64,000 nt of DNA. Origin: Streptococcus mitis. Its GTDB lineage: Bacteria > Bacillota > Bacilli > Lactobacillales > Streptococcaceae. Location: assembly GCF_001281025.1 (NCBI RefSeq), contig NZ_CP012646.1, positions 1,517,001-1,581,000 of the forward strand, written 5' to 3'. Below the pieces are notes generated by a model. The model was given only the letters and a program-made list of their open reading frames with translations, was not told the origin of the DNA and did no database searches. Every line of letters begins with the position of its first letter. The first letter of the stretch is position 1. Position numbers and translations under genes: made by a program. This document shows positions 9,216 through 18,075 of this stretch, in pieces.

Positions 9216-10136
9216 ATGACCAACGAATTTTTACATTTTGAAAAAATCAGCCGCCAGACTTGGCAATCTTTACATCGAAAAACAACACCTCCTTTGACAG
9301 AAGAGGAATTAGAATCCATCAAAAGCTTTAATGACCAGATTAGTCTGCAAGATGTTACCGATGTCTATCTACCCCTAGCCCATCTCATCCAGATTTATAA
9401 GCGTACCAAGGATGATTTGGCCTTTTCAAAAGGAATTTTCCTTCAACGTGAAAGTAAATCCCAACCTTTTATCATTGGGGTTTCTGGGAGTGTTGCCGTT
9501 GGAAAATCAACAACTAGTCGCCTACTTCAAATCCTACTGTCCCGTACGCTTAAAGATGCTACGGTTGAGTTGGTAACAACTGACGGCTTTCTCTATCCCA
9601 ACCAGGCCTTGATTGAACAAGGGATTTTAAATCGCAAGGGATTTCCTGAAAGCTATGATATGGAAGCTCTTCTCAACTTCCTGGATCACATCAAAAATGG
9701 ACAAGATGTAGATATTCCTGTCTATTCTCATGAAGTCTACGACATCGTTCCTGAGGAAAAACAAAACGTCAAAGCAGCTGACTTTGTCATTGTCGAAGGG
9801 ATTAACGTTTTTCAAAATCCACAAAACGAACGTCTCTATATCACCGACTTCTTCGACTTTTCCATCTATGTTGATGCTGCAGTGAATGACATCGAGAGTT
9901 GGTATCTGGACCGTTTCTTGAAGATGCTGAGCCTAGCCCAAAACGACCCTGATAGCTACTATTATCGTTTTACACAAATGCCGATTGGGGAAGTGGAGTC
10001 CTTTGCCCATCAGGTCTGGACCAGTATCAATCTCACAAATCTACAAAATTATATTGAACCAACCAGAAATCGTGCGGAAGTGATTCTGCATAAAACAAAG
10101 AACCATGAAATCGATGAAATTTACTTAAAAAAGTAA
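9216..10136 (+). CDS. coaA: Pantothenate kinase (type I)
   Basis: This 306-residue P-loop kinase phosphorylates pantothenate, the first and controlling step of coenzyme A synthesis. Walker A is GSVAVGKS (residues 91-98). The pantothenate-kinase features [18 protein letters not shown] and [10 protein letters not shown] follow in order. I place the start at the ATG at 9216 ([10 protein letters not shown]), after AGGGGAAAAC, because it gives the usual type I length. The frame upstream to 9102 would add 38 non-conserved residues that overlap the promoter. Confidence 0.95.
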   Translation: MTNEFLHFEKISRQTWQSLHRKTTPPLTEEELESIKSFNDQISLQDVTDVYLPLAHLIQIYKRTKDDLAFSKGIFLQRESKSQPFIIGVSGSVAVGKSTTSRLLQILLSRTLKDATVELVTTDGFLYPNQALIEQGILNRKGFPESYDMEALLNFLDHIKNGQDVDIPVYSHEVYDIVPEEKQNVKAADFVIVEGINVFQNPQNERLYITDFFDFSIYVDAAVNDIESWYLDRFLKMLSLAQNDPDSYYYRFTQMPIGEVESFAHQVWTSINLTNLQNYIEPTRNRAEVILHKTKNHEIDEIYLKK

Positions 10137-10143
10137 TTTTCTC

Positions 10144-10172
10144 TTGTCAAAACGTAAGTTTTCAGATATAAT
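10144..10172 (+). promoter_or_regulatory. rpsT promoter
   Basis: TTGTCA (10144-10149) and TATAAT (10167-10172) with a 17-base spacer, a near-consensus housekeeping promoter, 31 bases before the rpsT start. Confidence 0.85.
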
Positions 10173-10203
10173 GGTATAGTTAGTAAATATGGAGGTAAGA
10201 ACA

Positions 10204-10440
10204 TTGGCAAACATTAAATCAGCTATCAAACGCGCTGAATTGAACGTTAAACAAAACGAAAAGAACTCAGCTCAAAAATCAGCTATGCGTACTGCTATCA
10301 AAGCTTTCGAAGCAAACCCATCTGAAGAACTTTTCCGTGCTGCTAGCTCAGCTATCGATAAAGCAGAAACTAAAGGTTTGATTCACAAAAACAAAGCAAG
10401 CCGCGACAAAGCTCGTCTTTCAGCTAAACTTGCTAAATAA
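10204..10440 (+). CDS. rpsT: Ribosomal protein bS20 (TTG start)
   Basis: A 78-residue primary 16S rRNA-binding protein of the 30S subunit, highly basic and helical ([16 protein letters not shown]). The start is the TTG at 10204-10206, preceded by GGAGGT with a 7-base spacer. The in-frame ATG at 10189 is too early, since the GGAGGT lies inside that extension and homologues begin with MANIKSAI. TTG starts are common for S20 genes. Own promoter and terminator make it monocistronic. Confidence 0.96.
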
Positions 10441-10442
10441 GA

Positions 10443-10469
10443 AACAGTCCATGGAGGCTGTTTTTTTGT
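10443..10469 (+). terminator. rpsT terminator
   Basis: AACAG-TCC / GAGG-CTGTT stem followed by seven T residues. Confidence 0.85.
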
Positions 10470-10492
10470 CCTCAAATAGAAAAAGGTAGAAA

Positions 10493-11017
10493 ATGAAAAT
10501 CGCAATTATCGGATATTCTGGTGCTGGTAAGTCAACGCTAGCTGAAAAGTTATCTCTCTACTACTCCATCCCAAAACTTCACATGGACACACTCCAATTT
10601 CAGCCTGGTTGGCAAGACAGTGACCGTGACTGGATGTTGGATGAAATGAAAAGCTTTCTCACAACACAGGAAGCTTGGGTCATTGATGGGAATTATTCTT
10701 GGTGCTATTACGAGGAAAGAATGCAGGAAGCTGACCAAATCATCTTTTTAAACTTCTCTTCTTGGAATTGTTTGCTAAGAGCCTTTAAGCGCTATTTAAA
10801 ATACAGAGGAAAAGTGAGAGAAAGTATGGCAGCTGGTTGTCAAGAACAATTTAATTGGGAGTTTATCAGATGGATTCTCAGAGATGGACGGACAAATAAT
10901 GCTAAGGAAAGATACCAAAAATTTTGCCAAGAATACTCACATAAAGTCACTATTATTCGAAATCAGAAAGAACTAGATCAATTTCTGGATAAGAAAAGGA
11001 AGTCCTCCAATTCATAA
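10493..11017 (+). CDS. P-loop kinase-like protein (FlaR / topology modulation family)
   Basis: A 174-residue protein with a Walker A GYSGAGKST (residues 7-15), the family motif HMDTLQFQPGW, and VIDGNYSW. It belongs to the adenylate-kinase-like P-loop group often annotated as topology modulation protein or FlaR; the true substrate is unknown. It follows rpsT after a terminator, with its own weak ribosome binding site, and ends inside a terminator stem. Confidence 0.82.
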   Translation: MKIAIIGYSGAGKSTLAEKLSLYYSIPKLHMDTLQFQPGWQDSDRDWMLDEMKSFLTTQEAWVIDGNYSWCYYEERMQEADQIIFLNFSSWNCLLRAFKRYLKYRGKVRESMAAGCQEQFNWEFIRWILRDGRTNNAKERYQKFCQEYSHKVTIIRNQKELDQFLDKKRKSSNS

Positions 11018-11036
11018 AGAAGGGCTTCCTTTTTGG
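10997..11036 (+). terminator. Terminator overlapping the 3' end of the P-loop kinase gene
   Basis: AGGAAGTCC (10997-11005) pairs with GGGCTTCCT (11022-11030), followed by TTTTT. The left arm lies inside the coding sequence. Confidence 0.85.
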
Positions 11037-11042
11037 CTATAA

Positions 11043-11753
11043 TTATTCTGCAATCAAGGTTTCCAAACCAACCTTCATCATATCAGTGAAGGTATTTTGA
11101 CGTTCTTCTGCAGTCGTGTCTTCATCTGGATTGACCAAACTATCAGAAATAGTCATGATGGCAAGCGCGTCAACATGGTGTTGGGCTGCCAGATAGTAAA
11201 GGGCTGCTGCTTCCATTTCCACAGCCTTGACTCCCCATTTACCAAGTTCGATGTTCTTTTCAAAGTAGTTTGAGTAAAAGACATCAGAAGACAAAACGTT
11301 CCCAACGTGGGTGGTCATACCGAGTTCTTTGGCGATATGGTAGGCCTTGTCCAGCAAATCAAAGCTAGCGATTTGTGGGAAATCGTACTGTGGCCAGTCA
11401 TTACGGACGATGTTTGAGTTGGTTGCCGCTGCCTGCGCCAAAACCAATTCACGAACGTGAACATCTTCATTCAAAGAACCCGCAGTTCCCACACGAATCA
11501 ATTTTTTCACACCGTAGTCAACAATCAACTCACGCGCATAAATCGAAATAGATGGCATCCCCATCCCAGTTCCCATGACTGATACACGGTGGCCCTTGTA
11601 AGTACCAGTGTAACCAAACATGTTACGTACTTCGTTAAAACAAACAGCATCTTCAAGGAAATTCTCCGCAATAAACTTAGCACGAAGAGGATCCCCAGGA
11701 AGAAGAATTTTATCAGCAATTTCACCCTGCTGAGCAGCAATATGGATAGACAT
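11043..11753 (-). CDS. deoD: Purine nucleoside phosphorylase DeoD-type
   Basis: A 236-residue hexameric-type phosphorylase that splits purine (deoxy)nucleosides into base and (deoxy)ribose-1-phosphate. Family landmarks are the GDPLRAK loop, [16 protein letters not shown], and [12 protein letters not shown] followed by ISDSLV with the catalytic aspartate. I chose the ATG at 11753 (MSIHIAAQ). There is no clear Shine-Dalgarno sequence before it, which is odd for this genome. It lies about 400 bases after the ClC gene, so it may have its own promoter. Confidence 0.94.
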   Translation of the reverse strand: MSIHIAAQQGEIADKILLPGDPLRAKFIAENFLEDAVCFNEVRNMFGYTGTYKGHRVSVMGTGMGMPSISIYARELIVDYGVKKLIRVGTAGSLNEDVHVRELVLAQAAATNSNIVRNDWPQYDFPQIASFDLLDKAYHIAKELGMTTHVGNVLSSDVFYSNYFEKNIELGKWGVKAVEMEAAALYYLAAQHHVDALAIMTISDSLVNPDEDTTAEERQNTFTDMMKVGLETLIAE

Positions 11754-12154
11754 AATATAAGATACCAAACCCGTCAAAAAGCAAAGGGAAAATAGGAGTT
11801 GGGTGCAGTGAGCGATGCTCGCTAGACCAACTATCTTTTTCCCACTGCTTTTAGGGTGGGTTCAATTCCTTTCTTTCTTAATTTTGATGATATCGAGAAG
11901 ATTAGACCGGCTTCAATTCAAGCCCGAATTCCCCTTCTCTTCTGAGTTTTTAGAAAAGTTTTCCGCTCGTGTTCAAATCAAAACACACGCTCTACCTTTC
12001 TTTTTTTTATTTTTATATTTCATAACTAGGAAAAATCGGATTCAATCAAGATTCCAATAGGCCTACTTCATTTTTATTTAAAACAGTTATAAATAAATTG
12101 AGAGTTTTTTTAATCTTTTAAATCAAATCATTGACTAGAAGAAATGGGAATTTC
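11754..12154. other. Gene-free stretch between the ClC channel gene and deoD
   Basis: About 400 bases without a convincing gene. On the minus strand there are short peptide-coding pieces interrupted by TGA codons and lying in different frames (one begins at an ATG near 12030, MKYKNKKKKGRACVLI then stop; another runs into deoD as [18 protein letters not shown]...). They read like remains of an old coding region. A hairpin CGGCTT..AAGCC lies at 11908-11925. No clear deoD promoter is seen. Confidence 0.5.
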
Positions 12155-13438
12155 CTACCTAATTACTTTATTCTTTGACTTCTGACTCAGTATGCTAGCC
12201 CAAGGAAAGTGGTCTAACATTTTTGCAAATTCATAGGCTAAAACAGCTGTTACTAAGAGATACGGAAGAGAATCTATACCTAGCCCAGTGAAACCTATAA
12301 CTAATCCTGTTGCAGAAATGGGCGCCCTCAAGGTCACAGACAAAAAGCAAACCGATCCCAAAAGTAAAACGGTTGGCTGACTGTCCAAACCTAGAATCAT
12401 GCCCAAGAGGGCAGCTCCAGCTATCCCCAAGGCAAAAGATGGTGTAAGAGTACCACCATAGGCCCCTGCCCAAAGGATAATAAGAACGACCACTGCTTTT
12501 AGGAAAAACATGAGAAGCACTGTTTGACCACTGCTACCATTTAAAATTTCCTGAGCCATCATCCGTCCATTTCCAAGTAGATGTGGAAAGGAACTTGCAA
12601 GACCAACAAGAAAAAGAAAAGCTGAGGGCAATGTTAGAAGTATTCGTTTATCTTTTATTCTGTTTGAAGACGCTGCCTTACTTAAGCGACCAAAAAGACA
12701 AGCTAGTGGAGTTAAGAAAAGAAGTAATAAGGGAATAATCCATATTTCCTTTAATGACCATGTGATAGCTGGAATCTGGTAGAGAGCCTGATCTGAAATA
12801 ACCCAGCCTGCTATATAGGTTGAGACATAGGTAGTCAAACCGACTAAGACAAATCGTTTAATAGATAGAGCAATTCCTAGGGTTTCAAAAACAAAGAAGA
12901 CACTTGTTAATGGAACCTGATAAACAGCCGCTAAACCAGCACCAGCACCACAAGCAAGGAGAAAGATACGATCCTTCATAGACAGTATACATATTTTTCC
13001 AATTTTTCCTGCAAATAGAGTCCCAATCTCTCGTGGTGCAGCTTCTTTGCCAATAGGCGCTCCCCCTCCAACTGCAATAATCTGCCAAATTGAATGAAAT
13101 AGCTGTTTTAGAAAATGAAGCTTGTATTGTGAAGTCTCATCCTTCATCTGAGCTTTGATGGAATAAATCTTCGACCCTTTTTGCAAGAAATACCAGATCA
13201 AGGATGAGCTAAGACCCACGATTATTAAACTTAGTCCTATCCGTGAGGAGGAAACTCCATCTGTCAAAAATCCACTATGATGCTCTGACTGAACAAAAAC
13301 TAGCTCCTCCACCATCTCTAAAAGATAATGGAGAACTATACCAGATAAACCCGAAACTATTCCTTGAAGAATTACTGCTATGAATAATCTAAAATTATAA
13401 GGGATTTTTCGAAAAATACTCCTCAATTCAATTAACAT
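12155..13438 (-). CDS. ClC-family chloride channel/transporter
   Basis: A 427-residue polytopic membrane protein of the voltage-gated chloride channel (ClC) family. The selectivity loop is GGGAPIGKEAAPREIG (about residue 125), which keeps the gating glutamate of the canonical GREGP motif. A later AYGGTLTPSFALGIAGA loop matches GxFxP-type selectivity residues. It lacks cytoplasmic CBS domains. The start lies 2 bases after punA and has no ribosome binding site, so translation is probably coupled. Chloride/proton exchange or fluoride export are both possible roles. Confidence 0.88.
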   Translation of the reverse strand: MLIELRSIFRKIPYNFRLFIAVILQGIVSGLSGIVLHYLLEMVEELVFVQSEHHSGFLTDGVSSSRIGLSLIIVGLSSSLIWYFLQKGSKIYSIKAQMKDETSQYKLHFLKQLFHSIWQIIAVGGGAPIGKEAAPREIGTLFAGKIGKICILSMKDRIFLLACGAGAGLAAVYQVPLTSVFFVFETLGIALSIKRFVLVGLTTYVSTYIAGWVISDQALYQIPAITWSLKEIWIIPLLLLFLTPLACLFGRLSKAASSNRIKDKRILLTLPSAFLFLVGLASSFPHLLGNGRMMAQEILNGSSGQTVLLMFFLKAVVVLIILWAGAYGGTLTPSFALGIAGAALLGMILGLDSQPTVLLLGSVCFLSVTLRAPISATGLVIGFTGLGIDSLPYLLVTAVLAYEFAKMLDHFPWASILSQKSKNKVIR

Positions 13439-13440
13439 GA

Positions 13441-14250
13441 TTACAATTCAGCAAGAATCGCTTTAAGCAAGCCTTTGAAGTCGCCTTTAACACGTTCTGT
13501 CACTTCTACAACTTCTTCGTGGTTGAGTTCTTCTTGGAAGCCTGCAGCATGGTTAGTAATACATGAAATACCGAGAACTTTCAAGCCAGAGTGGGCTGCA
13601 ACAATAACTTCAGGAACAGTCGACATACCAACTGCATCTGCTCCCAGTGTCTTATAGGCACGAATTTCTGCTGGGGTTTCATAAGTCGGACCAGTAACAC
13701 CGATATAAACACCTTCGTCAAGCTTGATACCAAGTTTCTTAGCCACTTCATGGGCAGTAGCACGGTATTCTGGTGTGTAGGCCTTAGACATATCTGGGAA
13801 ACGAGGACCAAAATCATCCAAGTTTTCACCCATCAATGGATTTTGCCCCGTCATATTGATATGGTCTGAGATAGCCATCAAGGTACCAGGACCAAATCCA
13901 ATACCGCCAGCTGCATTGGTTACAATGACACCTTCGCATCCAAGAACTTTCATCACACGTACTGGGAAAGTCACGACTTCAAGAGGATTTCCTTCATAGA
14001 AATGGAAACGACCTTGAAGAGCCAAGACCTTGCGACCTGCAAGTTCTCCATATACCAATTTCCCAGCGTGTCCGACTACTGTTGAGCGGCCCCAGTTTGG
14101 AATGTCTGCATAATCTACTACAACTGGATTTTCGATTTCTTCTGCCAATTCTCCAAGTCCTGATCCAAGGATTAAACCAAACTCAGGTGCTTGGATTCCC
14201 TTGTCTTTCAGGAAAGCAGCTGTTTCCTTGATTTTATCTAAAAATGTCAT
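13441..14250 (-). CDS. punA: Purine nucleoside phosphorylase, trimeric type
   Basis: A 269-residue member of the trimeric PNP family, acting on guanosine, inosine and their deoxy forms. Motifs seen are LILGSGLGELA (phosphate loop), VGHAGKLVYG, LQGRFHFYEG, VTNAAGGIG and VGMSTVPEVI with the C-terminal base-site Asn (CITNHAAG). It is partnered by DeoD in the same operon, so two distinct purine phosphorylases are co-expressed. Ribosome binding site AAAGGAG; overlaps the DUF1697 gene by 17 bases. Confidence 0.95.
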   Translation of the reverse strand: MTFLDKIKETAAFLKDKGIQAPEFGLILGSGLGELAEEIENPVVVDYADIPNWGRSTVVGHAGKLVYGELAGRKVLALQGRFHFYEGNPLEVVTFPVRVMKVLGCEGVIVTNAAGGIGFGPGTLMAISDHINMTGQNPLMGENLDDFGPRFPDMSKAYTPEYRATAHEVAKKLGIKLDEGVYIGVTGPTYETPAEIRAYKTLGADAVGMSTVPEVIVAAHSGLKVLGISCITNHAAGFQEELNHEEVVEVTERVKGDFKGLLKAILAEL

Positions 14251-14806
14251 TGTGTTCTCCTTTATTATTTTTTAGCATTTGACCGATTTTGTCAAAAGTT
14301 TTGGCATTGCGAATAGTGATGTTGCGATAAAAAGGCATCTTGAGCAAGTACTTATGATAGGCAGTTGCATAGTAGGATTCCTCAGAGAATTTCCCCCAGA
14401 AAATCCCAAGTCTTCCAAAATGAACGATTTCATCTTTCAATTCCAAACTTTCAACTGTCTCAATGACTTTAGCCACATCCAATCCCTCCGTGTAAAAGAG
14501 GACATCCTTTCGTGCCAAATCTTTGGTCCACCAATCTGGCAGATTCTTCAGCTCTTCTTCATAATCTTCCTGACTCAGTAAAGAAAATCTCTGAATAAAT
14601 GGATAACGAGTTCCACAGAAAACCTCTAACTTTTCAATCAATTGGGATTTTGAGTCTGTCGAAGTAAAGAAAATATTGCCACTGTTGATGTAGCTTTCAA
14701 CTTTTTCCAGTCCCAACTCTGTCAATTCTTGACGAAGTTGCGCCATGACAACTTTATTTTTGCCACCAACATTGATGCCTCTAACCAGCAAAGCATAACG
14801 CGTCAT
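14234..14806 (-). CDS. DUF1697 family protein
   Basis: A 190-residue cytosolic protein starting MTRYALLVRGINVGGKNKV, the typical N-terminus of DUF1697 (PF08002). Its role is unknown. It lies between deoB (1-base gap) and punA (overlap) in a nucleoside-salvage operon, with no ribosome binding site of its own, so translation is probably coupled to deoB. Conserved in streptococci at this place, as far as I recall. Confidence 0.85.
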   Translation of the reverse strand: MTRYALLVRGINVGGKNKVVMAQLRQELTELGLEKVESYINSGNIFFTSTDSKSQLIEKLEVFCGTRYPFIQRFSLLSQEDYEEELKNLPDWWTKDLARKDVLFYTEGLDVAKVIETVESLELKDEIVHFGRLGIFWGKFSEESYYATAYHKYLLKMPFYRNITIRNAKTFDKIGQMLKNNKGEHNDIFR

Positions 14807-14807
14807 C

Positions 14808-16019
14808 TTATACCAATTTATCTAAGAAACTTTCCCCAATCATGGCAGTTTCCACATCAAAGTTATCGGCAACAGTCGCTGAGATATCTGCAAAATATCC
14901 GACAGGAATGAGACCATTTCCTTTAAAGGCAGGGCTATAGGCCAACAATGGAATATATTCACGAGTGTGATCTGTTCCTGCATAGGTTGGATCATTTCCA
15001 TGGTCCGCAGTAATCAATAGAAGGTCGTTCTCTCTCATAGCTGCGATAATTTCAGGCAAGCGTTCATCAAACTCATGCAAACAATCACGGTAACCGTGAG
15101 CATTACGACGGTGGCCGTAAAGGGCATCAAAGTCAACCAAGTTTGTGAATGAGAATCCTTTTTCAAATTCAGCAAGGCCCATGGTCTTCAATAGTGTATC
15201 AATTCCATGGCTGTTTGATTTGTTGTGGCCCATGTCATGGTTGATACCAGCACCGTTAAAGATATCATTGATTTTACCAACAGCGTAAGTATCGATACCA
15301 GCTTCATTCAATTTATCCAAAACAGTCGGTGCAAATGGAGAAACGGCTAAGTCACGACGGTTTGCTGTACGAGTGAAGTTTCCAGGCTCACCAACATAAG
15401 GACGGGCAATGATACGACCTAGAAGAGCAGGGCGCTCAAGGGTTATCGAACGAGCGTATTCACAGATACGGTATAGTTCATCCAAAGGAATGATGTCTTC
15501 GTGGGCAGCAATCTGCAAAACAGGATCAGCCGAAGTATAGATAATCAACTCCCCAGTTTCCATCTGACGTGGTCCAAAGTCATCGATAACAGCTGTTCCT
15601 GAGTAAGGTTTGTTGGCTTCACGAATGACCTTACGTCCTGAAAATTCTTCGATTTTTGTCAGGATTTCTTCTGGGAATCCATTCCAGAAAGTATCGAAAG
15701 GCTCAGTAATGTTGAGTCCCATGATTTCCCAGTGTCCAGTCATGGTATCCTTACCAAGGGATACTTCCTCTAATTTTGTTGCATATCCAGTTGGATTGCT
15801 TTCTGCAGGTACAGTCTTAAGAGGAGTTTCACGAGGAATATTTCCCAGACCAATTTTAGCCATGTTTGGGACATTCAAACCAACTGCTTTTGAAATGTGT
15901 CCTAATGTGTCAGAAGCACCATCTGGAACTCCTGCATTGACAAAGTTATTGGCATCTGGTGCAGCACCGATTCCTACAGAATCTAATACCACCAAGTGAA
16001 TACGATTAAATTTTGACAT
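14808..16019 (-). CDS. deoB: Phosphopentomutase
   Basis: A 403-residue alkaline-phosphatase-superfamily enzyme that interconverts (deoxy)ribose-1-phosphate and 5-phosphate. The metal ligands sit in [15 protein letters not shown] (N-terminus), [18 protein letters not shown] (near residue 320) and GHWEIMG. It takes the products of DeoD, PunA and Pdp to ribose-5-phosphate (for RpiA) or deoxyribose-5-phosphate (for DeoC), linking the two nucleoside operons of this window. Start has AAGGAGATACACT. Confidence 0.97.
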   Translation of the reverse strand: MSKFNRIHLVVLDSVGIGAAPDANNFVNAGVPDGASDTLGHISKAVGLNVPNMAKIGLGNIPRETPLKTVPAESNPTGYATKLEEVSLGKDTMTGHWEIMGLNITEPFDTFWNGFPEEILTKIEEFSGRKVIREANKPYSGTAVIDDFGPRQMETGELIIYTSADPVLQIAAHEDIIPLDELYRICEYARSITLERPALLGRIIARPYVGEPGNFTRTANRRDLAVSPFAPTVLDKLNEAGIDTYAVGKINDIFNGAGINHDMGHNKSNSHGIDTLLKTMGLAEFEKGFSFTNLVDFDALYGHRRNAHGYRDCLHEFDERLPEIIAAMRENDLLLITADHGNDPTYAGTDHTREYIPLLAYSPAFKGNGLIPVGYFADISATVADNFDVETAMIGESFLDKLV

Positions 16020-16042
16020 AGTGTATCTCCTTATTATTTTAG

Positions 16043-16726
16043 TTATCTTGCTTTTGTTGAAGTTAAAATCTGAACCCCGTCTCGTCCAGCAACGATGACC
16101 TTATCCACCATTTGGTTGAATAAGCCGTGCTCTACAACACCAACGACATGGTCCAATTCTTGTCCGAAAGCAATTGGATCTTCAATGACATCCAAGGCAA
16201 GGTCAATGATAAAATTCTGCATATCGGTCACAAAACGTTGGCCGTCTTTTTCACGGAAACTTGGTTTGTAGCCAGCTCGTTCAAAACGACGAAAGACCTG
16301 TTCCGCGCCATACTGAACCACTTCTACAGGCAATTTAAAAGCACCTAGTTTCTCGACCAGCTTGCTTTCATCCACTACCCAAATATATTCTTTTGAGGGC
16401 GTTGCAACAACCTTCTCCATCAGGAGGGCACCACCACCGCCTTTGATTCCATTAAACTGACTATCCACTTCATCCGCCCCGTCGACTGTCACATCGACAA
16501 AGTCTACTTGGTCAATAGACTTGAGTGGGATATTAAGCCCTTCAGCCTGTTTACTAGTCACACTAGAAGTCGTTACAGCTGTAATCTGCAACCCTTCTTC
16601 CTTGATACGACGACCGATTTCTTCGACAAAATAATAGGCAGTAGAACCCGTTCCAAGTCCGACTACCATGCCATCCTTGACAAACTCAGCAGCCTTGATA
16701 CCTGCCATTTTCTTCAGATTTTCCAC
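16043..16726 (-). CDS. rpiA: Ribose-5-phosphate isomerase A (GTG start)
   Basis: A 227-residue isomerase that interconverts ribose-5-phosphate and ribulose-5-phosphate. Motifs: [12 protein letters not shown] (phosphate loop), [10 protein letters not shown] (catalytic Asp) and [11 protein letters not shown]. The start is GTG at 16724-16726 with a strong GGAGGTG site; no upstream ATG fits. It leads the operon rpiA-deoB-DUF1697-punA-ClC-deoD, so the pentose from nucleosides can enter the pentose phosphate pathway. Confidence 0.96.
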   Translation of the reverse strand: MENLKKMAGIKAAEFVKDGMVVGLGTGSTAYYFVEEIGRRIKEEGLQITAVTTSSVTSKQAEGLNIPLKSIDQVDFVDVTVDGADEVDSQFNGIKGGGGALLMEKVVATPSKEYIWVVDESKLVEKLGAFKLPVEVVQYGAEQVFRRFERAGYKPSFREKDGQRFVTDMQNFIIDLALDVIEDPIAFGQELDHVVGVVEHGLFNQMVDKVIVAGRDGVQILTSTKAR

Positions 16727-16755
16727 TCAAACACCTCCATTAAAGAGCTACTTTT

Positions 16756-16791
16756 ATTATAACATGTATCCGTTTTTATTTCATGGATACA
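16756..16791 (-). promoter_or_regulatory. rpiA operon promoter and candidate operator
   Basis: Extended -10 TGT-TATAAT on the minus strand (hexamer 16756-16761). A perfect inverted repeat TGTATCC (16765-16771) and GGATACA (16785-16791), spaced 13 bases, covers the spacer and -35 region. It looks like a repressor operator, but I cannot name the regulator. Confidence 0.6.
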
Positions 16792-16901
16792 CTAGAAAAA
16801 CCCGAACATTTTTATTTTTATGTCCACCTTGATTTGGTAGTTAGAATCTTAGTTATGAGAACTTGTAGATAAAAACAGGTCCTAGCCAAAAGCAGCAACA
16901 G

Positions 16902-16930
16902 TTGATTTTTTATCATAAAGATGATTAAAT
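16902..16930 (+). promoter_or_regulatory. Promoter of the 61-residue protein gene
   Basis: TTGATT (16902-16907) and TTAAAT (16925-16930) with a 17-base spacer and a TG just before the -10. Confidence 0.6.
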
Positions 16931-16957
16931 AGTTAAGTACAGAAAAGGAGAAATAAG

Positions 16958-17143
16958 ATGAACCCATTAGATTTGTTTAACCAAGTAAAAGAATTAATCG
17001 AAACAAAAGATTTCGAAGCTGCAAAAGCATTTGTTGCAGAAAATCAAGAACAGCTTGGAGAATACTTCTCTCAAGCTCAGCAGTTGATTTCTGGTTCTGA
17101 AGGTCTAGATGGCCTCGTTGGAAAGATTAAAGGATTTTTATAA
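16958..17143 (+). CDS. Small acidic protein of unknown function, 61 residues
   Basis: A 61-residue protein beginning MNPLDLFNQVKELIETKDFE. It is predicted to form two amphipathic helices, with a glycine-rich C-terminal part (GLDGLVGKIKGFL). It has AAAGGAG, a promoter and a terminator of its own, so it is very likely a real single gene. I do not recognise the family. It is divergent from rpiA and convergent with nnrD. Confidence 0.75.
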   Translation: MNPLDLFNQVKELIETKDFEAAKAFVAENQEQLGEYFSQAQQLISGSEGLDGLVGKIKGFL

Positions 17144-17152
17144 AAGATATAA

Positions 17153-17182
17153 AGGCGCCCGAACTATCAGGTGCCTTTTTGA
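17153..17182. terminator. Bidirectional terminator between the 61-residue protein gene and nnrD
   Basis: AGGCGCC (17153-17159) pairs with GGTGCCT (17170-17176), with TTTTT on the plus side and a T-rich tract on the minus side. The right arm overlaps the last codons of nnrD. Confidence 0.85.
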
Positions 17183-18018
17183 GATATTTTTTTCATTATT
17201 TTGGGAAGACGGCTACTGATTTCCGTCGGCAAGACCACATAATGTTCTTGAGATAGTTCTTGGGCTGCGGCCGAATGAAGATGAGTTGCTACTGCTACAC
17301 GTTCGTAGAGACTGGCCTGTCGAAATTGTCCTGCAAATCCTGCAATCATTCCAGCTAGTGTATCTCCCATACCACCAGTCGCCTGATAGGGACCGCCAAC
17401 CTGTAACTGGTAATAATCAGACTGGCCAACTTGCCAAATACGAGTAGTTGGACCTTTCTCCACCAAAATTATGCCTTGAGGGAAAGAAGTCAGGGCACTA
17501 GATGTTGTATCTTCGTTTTGCTTTTCAATAGCAATACCAGACAGCTTTTCCCATTCTTTTTGGTGGGGAGTTAGGATAAGCTGGTTAGATGGAAACGACA
17601 AACTTGTCCTAGCAAGGATGGTTAAGGCCCCTCCATCTACAATCAAAATCTGATTCTTTTTTAAGCTAGCAAAGACCTGTTTTACAAGATTTTCTCCAAA
17701 CGTATCGTCTCGTAAACCAGGCCCCAGCAAGACAACTTCTGCCTTCTCCAATTGCTCTTTTAATAATTGCTGGTCTTGAAGAGAAAAGGCCATAGCCTCA
17801 GGTAAATGACTGTGCAAAGCTGGGATATTTTCCCTATCTGTTCCAACAGTCACCAATCCTGCACCGCTTTTTACAGCTGCTAAAGCAGCCATAATGATGG
17901 CACCACCATAAGGATAAGTCCCACCCAGTAACAGCAGACGGCCATAGTCTCCTTTATGACTGGTACGAGAACGTTCAATAATGACTTTTTCTAGTAAGGT
18001 TTGATTAATCACTTTCAT
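17167..18018 (-). CDS. nnrD: ADP-dependent NAD(P)H-hydrate dehydratase
   Basis: A 283-residue ribokinase-like enzyme that repairs hydrated NADH and NADPH. It corresponds to the C-terminal (dehydratase) half of YjeF; the epimerase half is absent. Motifs are LLLGGTYPYGGAI near the start, LLGPGLR, VDGGALTIL, LTPHQKEW and the nucleotide-site GGMGDTLAGMIAGF. It starts behind GAGAGGAAAAAAG. A terminator plus -10 box separates it from the upstream Cof phosphatase gene. Confidence 0.92.
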   Translation of the reverse strand: MKVINQTLLEKVIIERSRTSHKGDYGRLLLLGGTYPYGGAIIMAALAAVKSGAGLVTVGTDRENIPALHSHLPEAMAFSLQDQQLLKEQLEKAEVVLLGPGLRDDTFGENLVKQVFASLKKNQILIVDGGALTILARTSLSFPSNQLILTPHQKEWEKLSGIAIEKQNEDTTSSALTSFPQGIILVEKGPTTRIWQVGQSDYYQLQVGGPYQATGGMGDTLAGMIAGFAGQFRQASLYERVAVATHLHSAAAQELSQEHYVVLPTEISSRLPKIMKKISQKGT

Positions 18019-18037
18019 CTTTTTTCCTCTCGCATTT

Positions 18038-18072
18038 ATTATACAACAAAAAGGAGGCGCATACCTCCTTTT
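18038..18072 (-). terminator. Terminator of the Cof phosphatase gene followed at once by an nnrD -10 box
   Basis: AAAAGGAGG (arm within 18048-18057) pairs with CCTCCTTTT (18064-18072). On the minus strand the U-run leads directly into TATAAT (18038-18043), 20 bases before nnrD. Confidence 0.75.
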
Positions 18073-18075
18073 CTA

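Noticed and set aside
11821-11880. GGTTCAATTCC resembling a tRNA T-loop (near 11859)
   Set aside because: The flanking bases do not form the T-stem or an acceptor stem, and there is no CCA or anticodon arm, so I do not call a tRNA.
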